From Paulinella micropora (Eukaryota; Cercozoa; Imbricatea; Euglyphida): a DNA stretch of 49,998 nucleotides. Both the position numbers and the translations under genes were made by a program. The notes below the pieces were generated by a model, which was not told the origin of the DNA, made no database searches, and saw only the letters and a list, made by a program, of their open reading frames with translations. Of this stretch, positions 21,097-30,225 are shown one piece after another; the stretch's first letter is position 1; each line of letters starts with the position of its first letter. The stretch lies in assembly GCA_009731375.1 (NCBI GenBank), contig BJOX01000045.1, forward strand, positions 187,555-237,552, in the 5' to 3' direction.

Positions 21097-21329
21097 TTCA
21101 TCGCTTACTATCTAATTTTACTATTAATTTTATAACTATTAATATAATAAAAGGAAAATTAGTTAGCTGCTAAATTATTAATACTAAAAAAGTAACTTAT
21201 TTTTATATCAATAATATTCAATATATCAAGAAAACCGGCCGGCAGTAGAAATTTTTATTTTTATTGTTTATCTAGATTTATAGCTGATTTTTATTAACAC
21301 TATCTATAGATTTATATCGAATATCCCTT
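21097..21329. other. AT-rich 3' flank of the plus-strand gene
   Basis: No ORF. AATATAATAAAAGG at 21,139 could include a polyadenylation-like signal. Confidence 0.3.
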
Positions 21330-21960
21330 ACATACCCCATACCCAATACTTCATACATACCCTATACTCTATTCTTCACACCACATACCCCATACCCNNN
21401 NNNNNNNATACCACATACCCCATGCCCTATACCCCATAACCTATACTCCATACATACCCTATACCCCATAACCTATATTACTACTCCATACATACGCAAT
21501 ACCCCATACCCCACACCCGATAACCCATAACCCATACCCCATACCCCATACCCCATACCCCATACCCCATACCCCATACATACCCCATACCTCATACCCC
21601 ATACCTCGTACCCCACCCCATACCTCATACCCCATACCCCATACCCCATACATACCACATACCTTATATCCCATATCCCATACCCAATACCTCATACCCC
21701 ATACCCCATACCCCATACCCCATACCCCATACCTCATACTCCATACCTCATACCCCATACACCATACCACATACACCATACCCCATACATACCCCATACC
21801 CCATACCCCATACCCCATACCCCATACCCATACCCCATACCCCATACCCCATACCCCATACACCATACTGGTACCCTCCATACCCCATACCCCATACCCC
21901 ATACCCCATACCCATACCCGTATAGCCCATGACCCCGTACCCCATACCCCATACGATATG
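21330..21960. repeat. CATACCC subterminal array, right side
   Basis: About 600 bases of CATACCC-type 7-mers with one-base variants and a 10-N gap (21,398-21,407). On the opposite strand this is GGGGTAT. Together with the left array it gives inverted subterminal repeats, the usual place for transposase-accessory binding in CACTA elements. Long MGYGVWGM frames are translations of the repeat. Confidence 0.85.
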
Positions 21961-22034
21961 AAAATTCTCTAAGTCCCTTCCCATGGGGGTGGTATGGCCC
22001 CCCCCCCCCCCCCTTTTGGGGGGGTATGGGGGGT

Positions 22035-22109
22035 TATGGCCCCATACCGGTATCATACCGGTATCATACCGGTATGGGGGGGGGGGGGAAGGGTATGGGT
22101 TTGGCTGTG
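22035..22109 (-). repeat. CACTA right terminal inverted repeat
   Basis: Complement of the left end, with three ATACCGGTAT palindromes instead of two and a longer poly-G run. Differences are in copy number of the palindrome and in homopolymer length. Confidence 0.8.
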
Positions 22110-22112
22110 TAG
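22110..22112. other. Target-site duplication TAG, right
   Basis: Paired with TAG at 16,875-16,877. Confidence 0.8.
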
Positions 22113-22584
22113 TTCGTTGCCGCTTGTTTTTGCAACGTTCCTCCACATCTTCCTCCTCGTCAGGGTTAAACGCCAATGACTCAAGCACCCGAGAAGCCTG
22201 ATCATATCGAGTTTTCAAGTATCTCCGACGTCTCTGTCTCGCCAAACCCCACAAGGTCTCGTAGATCTGTTTGTTCGTCCCAGCCTCTTCTTCCAATTCC
22301 TCAATCTTCCTCTGTCTCTCATCCCCCTGCTCCAAAGCCTTGATCCTCTCCCTACATGCCTTGTATAGCTTCCACGTGTCTTCCACTTGGATATATATGT
22401 TTCTTCCCATACGTATCTCATCCTCGTTCCATAGTTCCGACTCCGAAAAATCCTCCTCCTCCAGATATGCCTCTTTCCAATAGCACTTCTTCGCTTGATC
22501 CACTTTTCCCCCATCCTTCCTTCCTCTCTTTTCTTGTCTCTCCCCCTTTCCACCATTATCCTTCCTCTCATTTGTCGAATCCAT
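22110..22584 (-). CDS. ORF A of the minus-strand array, C-terminus cut by the CACTA transposon
   Basis: The first ATG (MDSTNERKD, 22,584) is 15 nt after CTACTTTAGG (22,599-22,608). About 157 residues are uninterrupted: a Lys/Gly/Arg-rich leader, a helical domain paralogous to ORF A' (DEIRMGRNIYIQVEDTWK), then acidic FNPDEEEDVEER and a basic end KNKRQR. The transposon end at 22,109 replaces the last codons. Removing the transposon and one TAG copy places a stop four codons after RQRT, so the insertion barely changed the protein. No family recognised. Confidence 0.6.
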
Positions 22585-22598
22585 ACTGATGTGGAACA

Positions 22599-22608
22599 CC
22601 TAAAGTAG
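22599..22608 (-). promoter_or_regulatory. Array motif CTACTTTAGG before ORF A
   Basis: Exact decamer, 15 nt upstream of the ORF A ATG; part of the shared set at 23,993, 16,819 and 16,251. Confidence 0.6.
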
Positions 22609-22619
22609 GGCATAAATTC

Positions 22620-24060
22620 TCATGCTCTGCTTTCCCCATACCACAGTACTCCCCTCTTCCATTCCTCCTACAATCCGTTCAAGTGCTCTCTATTTCTCTA
22701 GACTCTCTTCAAGTTCCCAGCAGCCCTCTTTGTTCCAAAACCTCAACTCCTTCAAGTTCCCCTGTTATCCTCTACGCACTTCTGCTCCTCAACACCGCGT
22801 TCTCTGTCACTTAGGCCGTCAAAAATCATGATATGGCCGAAACAGCCAATAGTCCTCATGTGGTAAAAAGTCCGCAAACACCCCCCAAATCTCCCCCTCT
22901 GACTTGGCGTGTCTCTGATGCTTTTGTCCGCTCTACACGTCTGATTCGTTGACCTCTTTTTGCGCCATGATGGCGTCGACTTACACCCTTCGAAAACCCC
23001 CCTTATCTTTGGAATTCCGAGCTTCTTTCAAGTTCCCTGTGTAGTCCTCCACCCCTATTCCCATTCGCTCGGGTGGCAGCCTTTCTGCTTACCCCCTTGT
23101 TGCGAAAAATCGTTCCTTCTGACCCCCTTCCTCAGACCGACATGTCCACCCCCAAACCGTGCCTGTTGTAACCCCTTCCGCTCATGAAACCTTGAAAAGT
23201 TTGCTTCCCCTGTCTTCCCCTATGTCCTCTTTCGTCTTGCCACACCCCTGTTTCCCCAAATACGTCCTCTTGCGCATGAAATCCTCTTGTCTTTGCCTCA
23301 GTTCCCATACCCCCAAACCCAAGTCAACATAACATCTGCGTTTTCAAGCCCCAAAACCCATCAGAACCCCATCAGAACATCACAAAATATCAACCCACAC
23401 TGAAGCAAACGTGAATCATATATATCCGAGTGGTTTCCTCACATGTTTGCCAAGGTTTGTGAGGAGGGAGTGTCCCTTTCTCACAGCAATGCGTCACAGC
23501 AACCCTTGTCACATCTCCAAACAGACCGAAAACGGCATGCTCTTTCTGCAAAACCATCCCCCCATAGTTCCCCTTACATGCCCCTGTATCCAGAAACCCT
23601 CGCCCGACACCCACACCACATGAAACCCTCATTCGTGCACCCTGAGCTGCCAGATGTCAGACCCAAAAACGCCTGTCTGTCAGCAACCCAAGCCCCACTC
23701 ACAAACAGATCATAAGTAGCCCTGCAACTCAAGAAAATCATTGCCCGTACCCGTTTGCACGCCCCTAGACCCAAAACATCTCAAGAAAGAGCATAGAACC
23801 CCAGGAAGCGCATCAGAAAAAATTCACCCCTCTCCCATTTTTCTCTCGATGTCTCTTTTCAACAGAAATTTTCCGAGAAACCGAGGAAAATTTCCATACC
23901 CCGTTTATTGTATTAGCGAGTCCAGATTGTTACGATAGTAGGATATTTAATAAACAGGTAACTGTTCCTAACGATATGAAGACTGAAGAATACCTAAAGT
24001 AGGGACTCCGTAATCTCCAGACCAAGGATTAACCGACAGACCGGAACGATCAGTATTGCC
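22620..24060 (-). other. Leader of the ORF array, no clear coding sequence
   Basis: 1.4 kb of G-rich (minus strand) single-copy sequence. Short frames only, the longest about 90 codons, with no protein-like composition and no homology to other parts of the window. It contains repeated GGGAACTTGAA words near 22,690, 22,750 and 23,030. It may be an untranslated leader, an intron or a decayed gene. Confidence 0.4.
23993..24002 (-). promoter_or_regulatory. Array motif CTACTTTAGG, leader copy
   Basis: Identical decamer to those before ORFs A, A' and B, but followed by ~1.4 kb without a clear ORF. Reading 5' to 3' on the minus strand it comes about 60 nt after a TATATAAT sequence. Could be a transcription-start, gene-junction or trans-splice-acceptor signal. 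Confidence 0.5.
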
Positions 24061-24068
24061 ATTATATA
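24061..24068 (-). promoter_or_regulatory. TATA-like sequence upstream of the ORF array
   Basis: GGTATATAATGG on the minus strand, between the end of the retroelement 3' terminal repeat (24,085) and the first CTACTTTAGG. Spacing to the motif is ~60 nt. It could be a promoter, or chance in AT-rich DNA. Confidence 0.3.
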
Positions 24069-24084
24069 CCGGGTGGGCCGGCAT

Positions 24085-24385
24085 AGCTGTGCTCACTTTG
24101 AAGGTTCTGAGAGGGAAGTCTGTGGAAGGGAATTGGTTTTGGTTGTATTGTAACGGATGTAGTTGTGTTAGAGTGGAAGGTTCGTTCGTACGGCCAGTGA
24201 GAGAACGAATACAAGTTGATATGGGTAAAAGAGGAAATTGTCAAAGTAAAAAGGAAATTGTCAGGTGCACCTGGGAGGGGAAATTACTGGTAAAAAATGG
24301 AAATAAGTTGGATTTCGCTGTATTGCAATGTAAATAATCGGCCATTATTGGGTGTAAAGGTAAATATTTGTAGTTCCTTAGTGAA
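24085..24385 (-). repeat. Retroelement terminal repeat, right 3'
   Basis: Full ~300-bp unit, ending GAGCACAGCT at 24,085; beyond it the ORF-array leader starts at once. Confidence 0.85.
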
Positions 24386-24397
24386 TTAGCTAGTTCC

Positions 24398-24416
24398 CCC
24401 GGTTAGTCAAACCGGG
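24398..24416 (-). other. 3'-end hairpin of retroelement, right copy
   Basis: CCCGGTT-TGACT-AACCGGG stem of 7 bp, equivalent to 12,878-12,896. Confidence 0.55.
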
Positions 24417-24527
24417 AGCCTGCAGGACAAAAAGGAGTGTTAGAAAATGTGTATAGGTATGTAATTGGAGTATCGTCGATGGTGACTATGATTTATAGTT
24501 GGAAATATATCTAAGGGTAATGACTAT

Positions 24528-24755
24528 ACCGGTACAGTTACCACGAGTCAGTGGCTTGTGGAAAGGTCCTTCTTAAGAGCTGCCATTGCTCGGCATATGT
24601 CAGGGTATTACGCACATTCTCCGGTAGACGGGCAAAGGTCCGAATGACGACGGCAAGGTCACTCCATTCTTCAGTGCAGAGACGGTACACTTCGAAAGTG
24701 TTGTTGATCGGTTCGAGTTTGTTTTCTTCCAGTTCTAGGCCGCCTGTGTAGGCAT
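24528..24755 (-). pseudogene. RT C-terminal domain (frame-shifted)
   Basis: At 24,750 the frame of the RT core ends in ...PTQAA, while a frame one base away continues HAYTGGLELEENKLEP, then TFEVYRLCTEEWSDLA and YAEQWQLLRRTFPQAT to a stop near 24,530. It is the natural C-terminus of the RT (thumb-like, helical) after a one-base indel. About 70 aa. Confidence 0.6.
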
Positions 24756-25735
24756 GGGGTCGTAATGGTAATTCTGTTGTTGTTCCAGAGTCACGTATCG
24801 CCTGAAGTATTTTTGGGCTTCTTGGACTTCCAGTTCATCGTGCCAATTTGCTAGTATAAGCAGTAGGAGGTCGTCGACTTGGCGTATTCCGTAGAAGTGT
24901 TTGCTGGATGACGGCGTAAGTAGCGTTCGGATTAGGACGGCTTCGTCACACATGCATTTCATTTGCGCGAGAGGGGAGGATAGATAGCCACCGATCGGAC
25001 AGCCATCTTTTTGGACGAAAACGGCATCGCCAATAATGAAGTGAGAATGAGCAAAGTCCAGTGACACAATATTGATTATGTGATCAAATGTGAAGGCAAT
25101 ATAGTCTTGTGGGGCGTAGCTCCGATTCCATCCAATATCGTATTTTCCATTTTTTGTAAGGGTTTTTGAGATGTATACTACTGGTTTCCAGTTTCTGGAT
25201 TTGGGAGGGTTGAAGATGATGTTGGCCAGGGCGAAACGTAGAGATTGCATCGTACTAGATTGGGCCAACCACGTGAACATCTGTTTTACATCGAATTGGA
25301 AAACTTTTATGGTACGTCTAGAAGCGTCGTTCGTAGTGCTGTTGGAGAAGGTATTATACGCGCGGTTTAGATGGGAGCGTATTTCGTCAAGTCTGTTTAG
25401 GTTAAAGGTGCGTACACGATTGGAGAGTTCTATAGTGAGGAAGCTGAGAATCTTGCCTACTCTACGGAGGATGGAGCGCCAGGGCGATCGGGCTTGGTTG
25501 CAGATTAGTCGAGTTTTGTTGGCAGGGTCTTTGTTTTTAGGTAATAAAGTAGTTGAGTGGATAGCAGCTTTGCGAGTTCGAAGTGAGCCGAAACGTTGGA
25601 GGTTGTGTCGTTCAAAGTCTGTTCGGTAGGCGTTCAGTAGATCGGTTCGGTTTACATCGACATAGAGGAAGGAGGGTGCTTTGACTACTTCTTTTTGTAT
25701 GCGTTCCCACTGAGGTTAAGACTGGGCACTCAACC
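24735..25735 (-). pseudogene. Reverse transcriptase core (Penelope-like), right copy
   Basis: Copies retroelement RNA into DNA. The frame is open from the TAA at ~25,735, shifted from the upstream frame near 25,715. Visible RT motifs in order: LPKNKDPANKTRLIC (finger region), FQFDVKQMFTWL (motif A, catalytic Asp, ~25,295), QKDGCPIGGYLSSPLAQ (motif B, ~25,010) and RQVDDLLLLI (motif C, catalytic Asp pair, ~24,878). All three catalytic Asp are present. The motif B form and the link to GIY-YIG separate it from LTR retroviral and LINE enzymes. Frame breaks lie on both sides of this core, not inside it. Confidence 0.85.
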
Positions 25736-26460
25736 CATAGTTCATTGTTGTTTTTGTCGAGGGCTTGGACTACCATTCGGGAGAGCCGTATCCTTGCTTG
25801 CACGATATCCTTCTCTGTGATTGATTTCGAGGGCGGATCAGGGCAGATTTCACTAAGGGTTTTGTATTTGTCAATGAGACGGCCAAGTTGATACTTGTTG
25901 CGGTGCGGTAGTTGTTCGGCCATGGCGTAGAGAAGGTTAATCCAGGTTTTGCAGTCGAGTTCCTCTGAAGCTGATTTGTTTTGTTTGCTGTCGATGATAG
26001 ACTGATTTCGTTCGAAGTCAATGGTGGGGAGACGTAGGGCGGTCTGGATTCGTTTCACGAAGGTAATAGTTGACTTGAGGAGTGACTTTAAGACAAAGCT
26101 AGGTGTAGGATGCGGTATGGTGGCGGCACTGAGTTTGCCTATCTTTCCCAAGGTTCCTTTCTGTGATGCCAGATGGAATGAGGCATGCAATACCCAGATG
26201 CTTCTGTCCCAGCTTCGGCAAGTACAAACAGGTTTTTCCATTGTGTCTGGTTGGAGTTTGAAACGTGCAAGATGTCTTGGGGCGTTGATGAGGCGGGACG
26301 CAAGTGAGGCTGGTTTTTTATAGCTCACTTTGCATAGGGAGAGAAGGGTTTTTCTCATGTTGTTGTCAGGGAGGAAGATCCGTAGTATAAGTCCTTGTAA
26401 GGTGCGGAGAATTCCTCTTGTAACGCACATTCTGTCGTTTGCCAGTTTCCATGATGTAGG
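25612..26460 (-). pseudogene. GIY-YIG to RT linker and RT N-terminal region
   Basis: The frame 26,430-25,612 is protein-like over most of its length: SWKLANDRMCVTRGILRTL at the start (open upstream to about 26,460), then CTCRSWDRSIWVLHASFH and a helical stretch (LDCKTWINLLYAMAEQLPHR) ending NNELWVECPVLTS. A one-base shift follows near 25,715 into the RT core. A Cys pair, CTC, occurs near residue 90. No separate domain recognised. This is the connector region of the pol protein. Confidence 0.55.
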
Positions 26461-27610
26461 TTCTGTTGGACAAGATCAGGGGGTGCTTCTTTCTCAGGTG
26501 GTGTGATAGTACATTGCATGCGTAAAGTTTGGTGCGGTGATTTTCAATGTTGTTCGCTTGCTGCCATAAACATAGTGCTTGGTAGGCTGTTGCTCTTCGC
26601 ATGTGTTTGATCCATCGGTAGGGATGGTAGGCGATAAGCTCAACGTGTAGATTTTCGGTTAGTTCAAGGATTGCTCCTGAATTGGACAGGCGTAGTAGGC
26701 AGTGGGCCTCTGGTCGCATCAGATGGCAGCGGGCTGCAGTCGAACGTAGTAGTACATACGGTTGGCGGGGTGATATCTGATATCCTTCGTAGATTTTCGT
26801 GGTTCCATAGAACCGGGAGAGGTAGTCCCAATCATCTAGGCCATGATTATTTCCATGCTTTTGAAGCTGAAAGGTAGTGTTGGGTTCGAGGTCATCAAAG
26901 ATCACAGAGATGGAGTGGCGTATAAGTGGAGATCCATGGATGGGTATGGCTTCCCAAAAAGTAAGGTTGCAAGTGTGCCTTTGGGCATTGGCAAAGCTTC
27001 TGCATTGCATAGAGCATACAAATGAGGAATCATAGTCGCAGACTTCATGTGGGAATACTAGTCGGTGACGAGAGAAGGGTTTTCGGTTGGCATTGGTGCG
27101 AAACGTTGCTGTGGGGTAGGCTCTCCGTCTCATGTTGAGGGTCGGCTTTAACCAGGCGATGAACTTTGCTTCCATACTTTGTCGGTTGGTTCTGGCTGAG
27201 TCTTGCTCCATTTTTGTTTCTGATTACGGGAGGGCTCCCATTAGGATGAGAGGTATCAAAACGAAGCGATGCATGCCAAGTTGGTTTCCATATGCGAGGA
27301 GGCGGTTTTGTCCTGGCTGGTGTCGTTTCGAGGTCTCGAAGTTTCGCATTCCACGGAATTCTGATTTCATTCTCTTTGCCCATTGAAAGGATTCTCCTAT
27401 GTAGCTATGTACAGTGCCGGGTGCGACTATGCCGTAGACAACTTGCATGCGGCCAGGGTTTGGGATGTTGAACGGAAAAGCTGCTCTGTTTTGACGTTGC
27501 AGTAGATGGAATATGGGTTTAAAACGACGTAGGGCGGGGTCGGTTCTATTGAAAGGGCTGCGATTAGCATGTAGTAGGTTGTTTTCATAAGGGGTGTGTA
27601 GGCAGACCAA
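26366..27610 (-). pseudogene. GIY-YIG endonuclease plus linker, right copy (one nonsense codon)
   Basis: GIY-YIG nucleases nick target DNA to prime reverse transcription in Penelope-like elements. Seen here: VYGIV (~27,439) and SYIGES (~27,403) as the GIY and YIG elements, basic KRMKSEFRGMR, then after an in-frame TAA (27,224-27,226) EAKFIAWLKPTLNMRRR, which supplies the conserved Glu and the Asn of 'KPxLN'. The frame runs on to 26,366 through a linker with a Cys/His group (HEVCDYDSSFVCSMQC...HTC) that might be a zinc site. The GIY motif lies ahead of the RT, the reverse of classic Penelope. Upstream, the left copy's frame suggests a 4-nt deletion near 27,550 here. Confidence 0.8.
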
Positions 27611-27873
27611 CGGATTCTTCTGGACTGGATGAGGGCGTACTGGATAATTTAAAGAGTTGCGTACTGGATAGTTTAGTACTAGTTGAGGAGTTGCGTACTG
27701 GATAGTTTAAAGAGTCTTCCGGCAATGCTGAAGTTGGTGGATATAGCTATAGAGTGTCGCTGGGCGTCAGCAGAGGTCCACTTCGACAGTTTTACAAGGT
27801 TGCGTATCCTGTTATTGAATTTGCGGAGAGTACGTAGTAACGCTTCAATCCAGCGGAAACACTCCAGATGTCC
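27540..27873 (-). pseudogene. Helical N-terminal segment of pol ORF, right copy, broken
   Basis: Homologous to 12,539-12,850 but with a tandem triplication of a ~22-bp unit containing ACTATCCAGTACGCAACTC (about 27,650-27,715). This adds ~33 nt and stop codons, and a 4-nt deletion follows near 27,550. Several other substitutions separate it from the left copy, unlike the identical arm region further upstream. Confidence 0.55.
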
Positions 27874-28506
27874 CTAGTTGGTTTTCTTGGCATTCTTCTC
27901 TTTCTTTGCATTTCGGCTTGAGGTACGCACTCCAGTTGGAGACAAAGCAGAGGTGGCGTGCTTCACAGGGGTAGAATCCTTAGGATCAACCTTAGATTGT
28001 TTGGCTGTCAGCTCCGGACCATCATTCTTAGCTTGCTCCTGGTTTGCTGCCTTGTCCTTCTCCTCAGTTATTCCAGCGGCTTCGGGGGAGGGCAGCGGCG
28101 CTAGTCCAGCTTTATCTTTCATCGATTGGGCAGTTTTTCCCGGTGTGCTTGTAGGGTTGGCAGGGGCGGGTGGTAGTTTTTGTTTGCTGGGGTCGCTGGT
28201 GTTATCTGTAGGCTGGGCTTGATTGTCGAGTTGGTCGTTGTTGCTTCCGGTCTCCAGTTGTTGCTTCGGTGGGCTGCTGTTGCTGCTGCTGCTGCTATTG
28301 CTGGCGGTCGTTGTGGGCGTGTTCGAGCAAGGGGGCGCTTCACGGATAGCACTACTCACTACAGACGAAACATGCGTTGTAGTGGGTCCTTCGAGAGTGG
28401 GGTTGTTGGCAGTGTTGGTTGGGGAAGCGCTGCTTGTCACAGTCTGTTGTTGTGTAGTTGTTACTGCTCCTCGAGCTTGTTTTAGAAGTTCTTCAATCGC
28501 TGGCAT
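27874..28506 (-). CDS. Retroelement Ser/Thr/Gln-rich ORF2, right copy (210 aa)
   Basis: ATG 28,506 to TAG 27,874-27,876. The first ~180 nt equal the left copy exactly; after 28,323 substitutions are frequent and 11 extra codons (near MKDKAGLAPLPS) appear. The following frame is open after the TAG, as in the left copy. Low-complexity, probably disordered, with a basic C-terminus. Confidence 0.6.
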   Translation of the reverse strand: MPAIEELLKQARGAVTTTQQQTVTSSASPTNTANNPTLEGPTTTHVSSVVSSAIREAPPCSNTPTTTASNSSSSSNSSPPKQQLETGSNNDQLDNQAQPTDNTSDPSKQKLPPAPANPTSTPGKTAQSMKDKAGLAPLPSPEAAGITEEKDKAANQEQAKNDGPELTAKQSKVDPKDSTPVKHATSALSPTGVRTSSRNAKKEKNAKKTN

Positions 28507-28511
28507 GTTTG

Positions 28512-29234
28512 CTAGAAGCGTTTTTTTAACGCGCTATGCTCTTTATCAGCAAGTTGGTATGTAAGGAGTTGGTTTTCCGGGCCAATATTGGCACGGGCTT
28601 GAGTTGTCGACGAAGATGACGAGGACGATGATGACGATGACGATGACGATGACGACGAACCCAATGGGCTCGGGGTCAGGGAAGCCGCATTGACTTGACG
28701 TCGGGCTATAGTTCGAGGCAAGGGCAAGTTAGAAAAGTTGATTGGGTTGGGCAGTGACCTCGCTTGTAGCCTTGCTTGTCTTCGTGAAAGACGGAGATGT
28801 TTAGGTCGTGGGTCATGCCCTAGAGCAGTGAATAGGATAGCGTCATCTGCTAGTATATCAGGTTCATCGTCATCGGCAGGGTCACCGGAGGTGTAGTAGG
28901 CTGAGATTTTAGATAAGGGCAGAGGCTTTGATGGAAGAGCATGGCATGGGAGTTGCGAAAGCGGGTAGGGGGGACCATCTCCTCTTCTTCTTCGTCGTCT
29001 TCCTCTTCTTGCAGTTGCTGTTGTCGTTCTTGCTTGCCAGATGCTGCTTTCGGTAGTTTTGCAGGCAGGAGGGCGGTTGCGATGATGGCAAGGGGGATTC
29101 CGAACGGGAGCTCGATGAGCTGCTTGCTTGAGATGCATGTTCCAGAGGGTCTGTGTTCGCAGTTTTCGCCATGTTTTGTTTGTTGGCAGTGGTAGTCGTA
29201 TCTTCAGTGTTAGTAAGCTCGCAGGTGGCTTCAC
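28512..29234 (-). CDS. Retroelement ORF1 C-part, right copy
   Basis: 240 codons, translation identical to 11,211-11,933. The convincing part begins near 28,920 (ISAYYTSGDPADDDEPD), with a poly-Ser tract and HSALKKRF at the end. It overlaps the gag-like ORF and is probably its continuation after a frameshift. Confidence 0.5.
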   Translation of the reverse strand: MKPPASLLTLKIRLPLPTNKTWRKLRTQTLWNMHLKQAAHRAPVRNPPCHHRNRPPACKTTESSIWQARTTTATARRGRRRRRRGDGPPYPLSQLPCHALPSKPLPLSKISAYYTSGDPADDDEPDILADDAILFTALGHDPRPKHLRLSRRQARLQARSLPNPINFSNLPLPRTIARRQVNAASLTPSPLGSSSSSSSSSSSSSSSSSTTQARANIGPENQLLTYQLADKEHSALKKRF

Positions 29235-30225
29235 CAGTCGATTCCTTCTTACTCCTCTTGGTCGGTTTTGTTACGTCGGAAGGGGCAGTTCTATCTTTTC
29301 GTTTGATAATTGCAGGTGCAGGTTCTCGTGCAAGTGCTCCCGGATGTTCTGTTTCGAATTCGCCAGATGGGTGTAGTGTGCGTTGCTGAGTGGGTCTGAT
29401 CGGTACTTGGCGGAAGTCCTTGACGATGCAGTTAGCATCTTCGTAGTGTGACTCGATGTAGGACAGCATTGAGAGGAGGGCTTTTGCTAGGCAATCGTTG
29501 AGTGCTTCTCCCATTTTCCACTGTTGTTTCTGTTGATGAACGGACTTCTTGAGGGTGTCAAACCAAAGGCTGGAGATGTGGGAGAAATGGGAATGACGCA
29601 TGATCTCATTCGCTGTTAGAGCTTCATTCTCTCGCGTACCGGGTTCACGTTCAGTGGAGATGTGAACGGCATGTAGACGGTCGTAAAGGTGTGATACTAA
29701 CTTCCAAGACCAGTATCCGTTTTTGGAGAGAAGGAACATCATACCTTCAAACGAGATGCATTGCAGTTTTGGATCTTTCGGAGATCGGACATGACCTGCC
29801 TTTGCTGCTTCAATCATGGCCATGTCTAGGGCTGATCGTTTGATTTTGTTGGTTGAGTTGTCCTTGATTTGGGCCATAAGAGTTTCAATAAAGTTACGGT
29901 GTGGTCCTCCGTAGAATGGGATGAGGAGTGGAGGGCGTGGAGTTCGCGACGGGGGAATCTTGATCCATTCGTTGATGCGTTCCTCGTCTTTGGGCTCTTG
30001 ATCGTTCTCAGCACCCAGTTCTACCTTTTGACTCTTTGAGAGTAGGTCGTATTTCCAGTCGTTAGCTTGTCCATTGGTAAATTGCATGAAGAGAGTGGTG
30101 TGGCAGACGTCCAAAGTTGCTAAGCGATCAAAGTGCAGTGGGGTGGCTTGGTGTTTGTTTCGAGGTCGTTGTTTTGCTTGCTGCTGTTCGTTCTTCCTTT
30201 CCTCTTCTCTCTTTTTTTCCAGATA
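28909..30225 (-). CDS. Retroelement gag-like ORF, right copy
   Basis: 401 codons from 30,114 (TTG), identical in translation to the left copy. The frame is open upstream to about 30,225 and is entered by a -1 step at the A7 run 30,212-30,218. Globular helical N-terminal two thirds, Lys/Ser/Thr-rich end. Proposed nucleocapsid-like role by position only. Confidence 0.6.
   Translation of the reverse strand, partial: YLEKKREEERKNEQQQAKQRPRNKHQATPLHFDRLATLDVCHTTLFMQFTNGQANDWKYDLLSKSQKVELGAENDQEPKDEERINEWIKIPPSRTPRPPLLIPFYGGPHRNFIETLMAQIKDNSTNKIKRSALDMAMIEAAKAGHVRSPKDPKLQCISFEGMMFLLSKNGYWSWKLVSHLYDRLHAVHISTEREPGTRENEALTANEIMRHSHFSHISSLWFDTLKKSVHQQKQQWKMGEALNDCLAKALLSMLSYIESHYEDANCIVKDFRQVPIRPTQQRTLHPSGEFETEHPGALAREPAPAIIKRKDRTAPSDVTKPTKRSKKESTGEATCELTNTEDTTTTANKQNMAKTANTDPLEHASQASSSSSSRSESPLPSSQPPSCLQNYRKQHLASKNDNSNCKKRKTTKKKRRWSPLPAFATPMPCSSIKASALI

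Larger units (their letters stand above)
16878..22109 (-). mobile_element. CACTA (EnSpm) DNA transposon with TAG target duplication
   Basis: Ends are inverted repeats: CACAGCCAAACCCATACC at 16,878 and its complement ending GGCTGTG at 22,109. Each continues into two or three ATACCGGTAT palindromes. Both are flanked by TAG (16,875-16,877 and 22,110-22,112), the 3-bp target duplication typical of CACTA elements, whose termini start CAC. Inside lie Tnp2-like transposase pieces (minus), a plus-strand gene and subterminal CATACCC arrays. The host ORF array is restored when the element is removed, which fixes the boundaries. Three kinds of gap (566, 425 and 10-N) fall inside. Confidence 0.88.

Noticed and set aside
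21330-21960. CATACCC/GGGGTAT arrays as telomeric repeats
   Set aside because: They are internal, occur on both sides of one transposon in inverse orientation and share a word with its terminal repeat, so subterminal transposon repeats explain them better.
22960-23938. Short plus-strand ORFs in the array leader
   Set aside because: Under 100 codons, overlapping one another, Pro/Ser-rich from C-rich composition and with no conserved start context.
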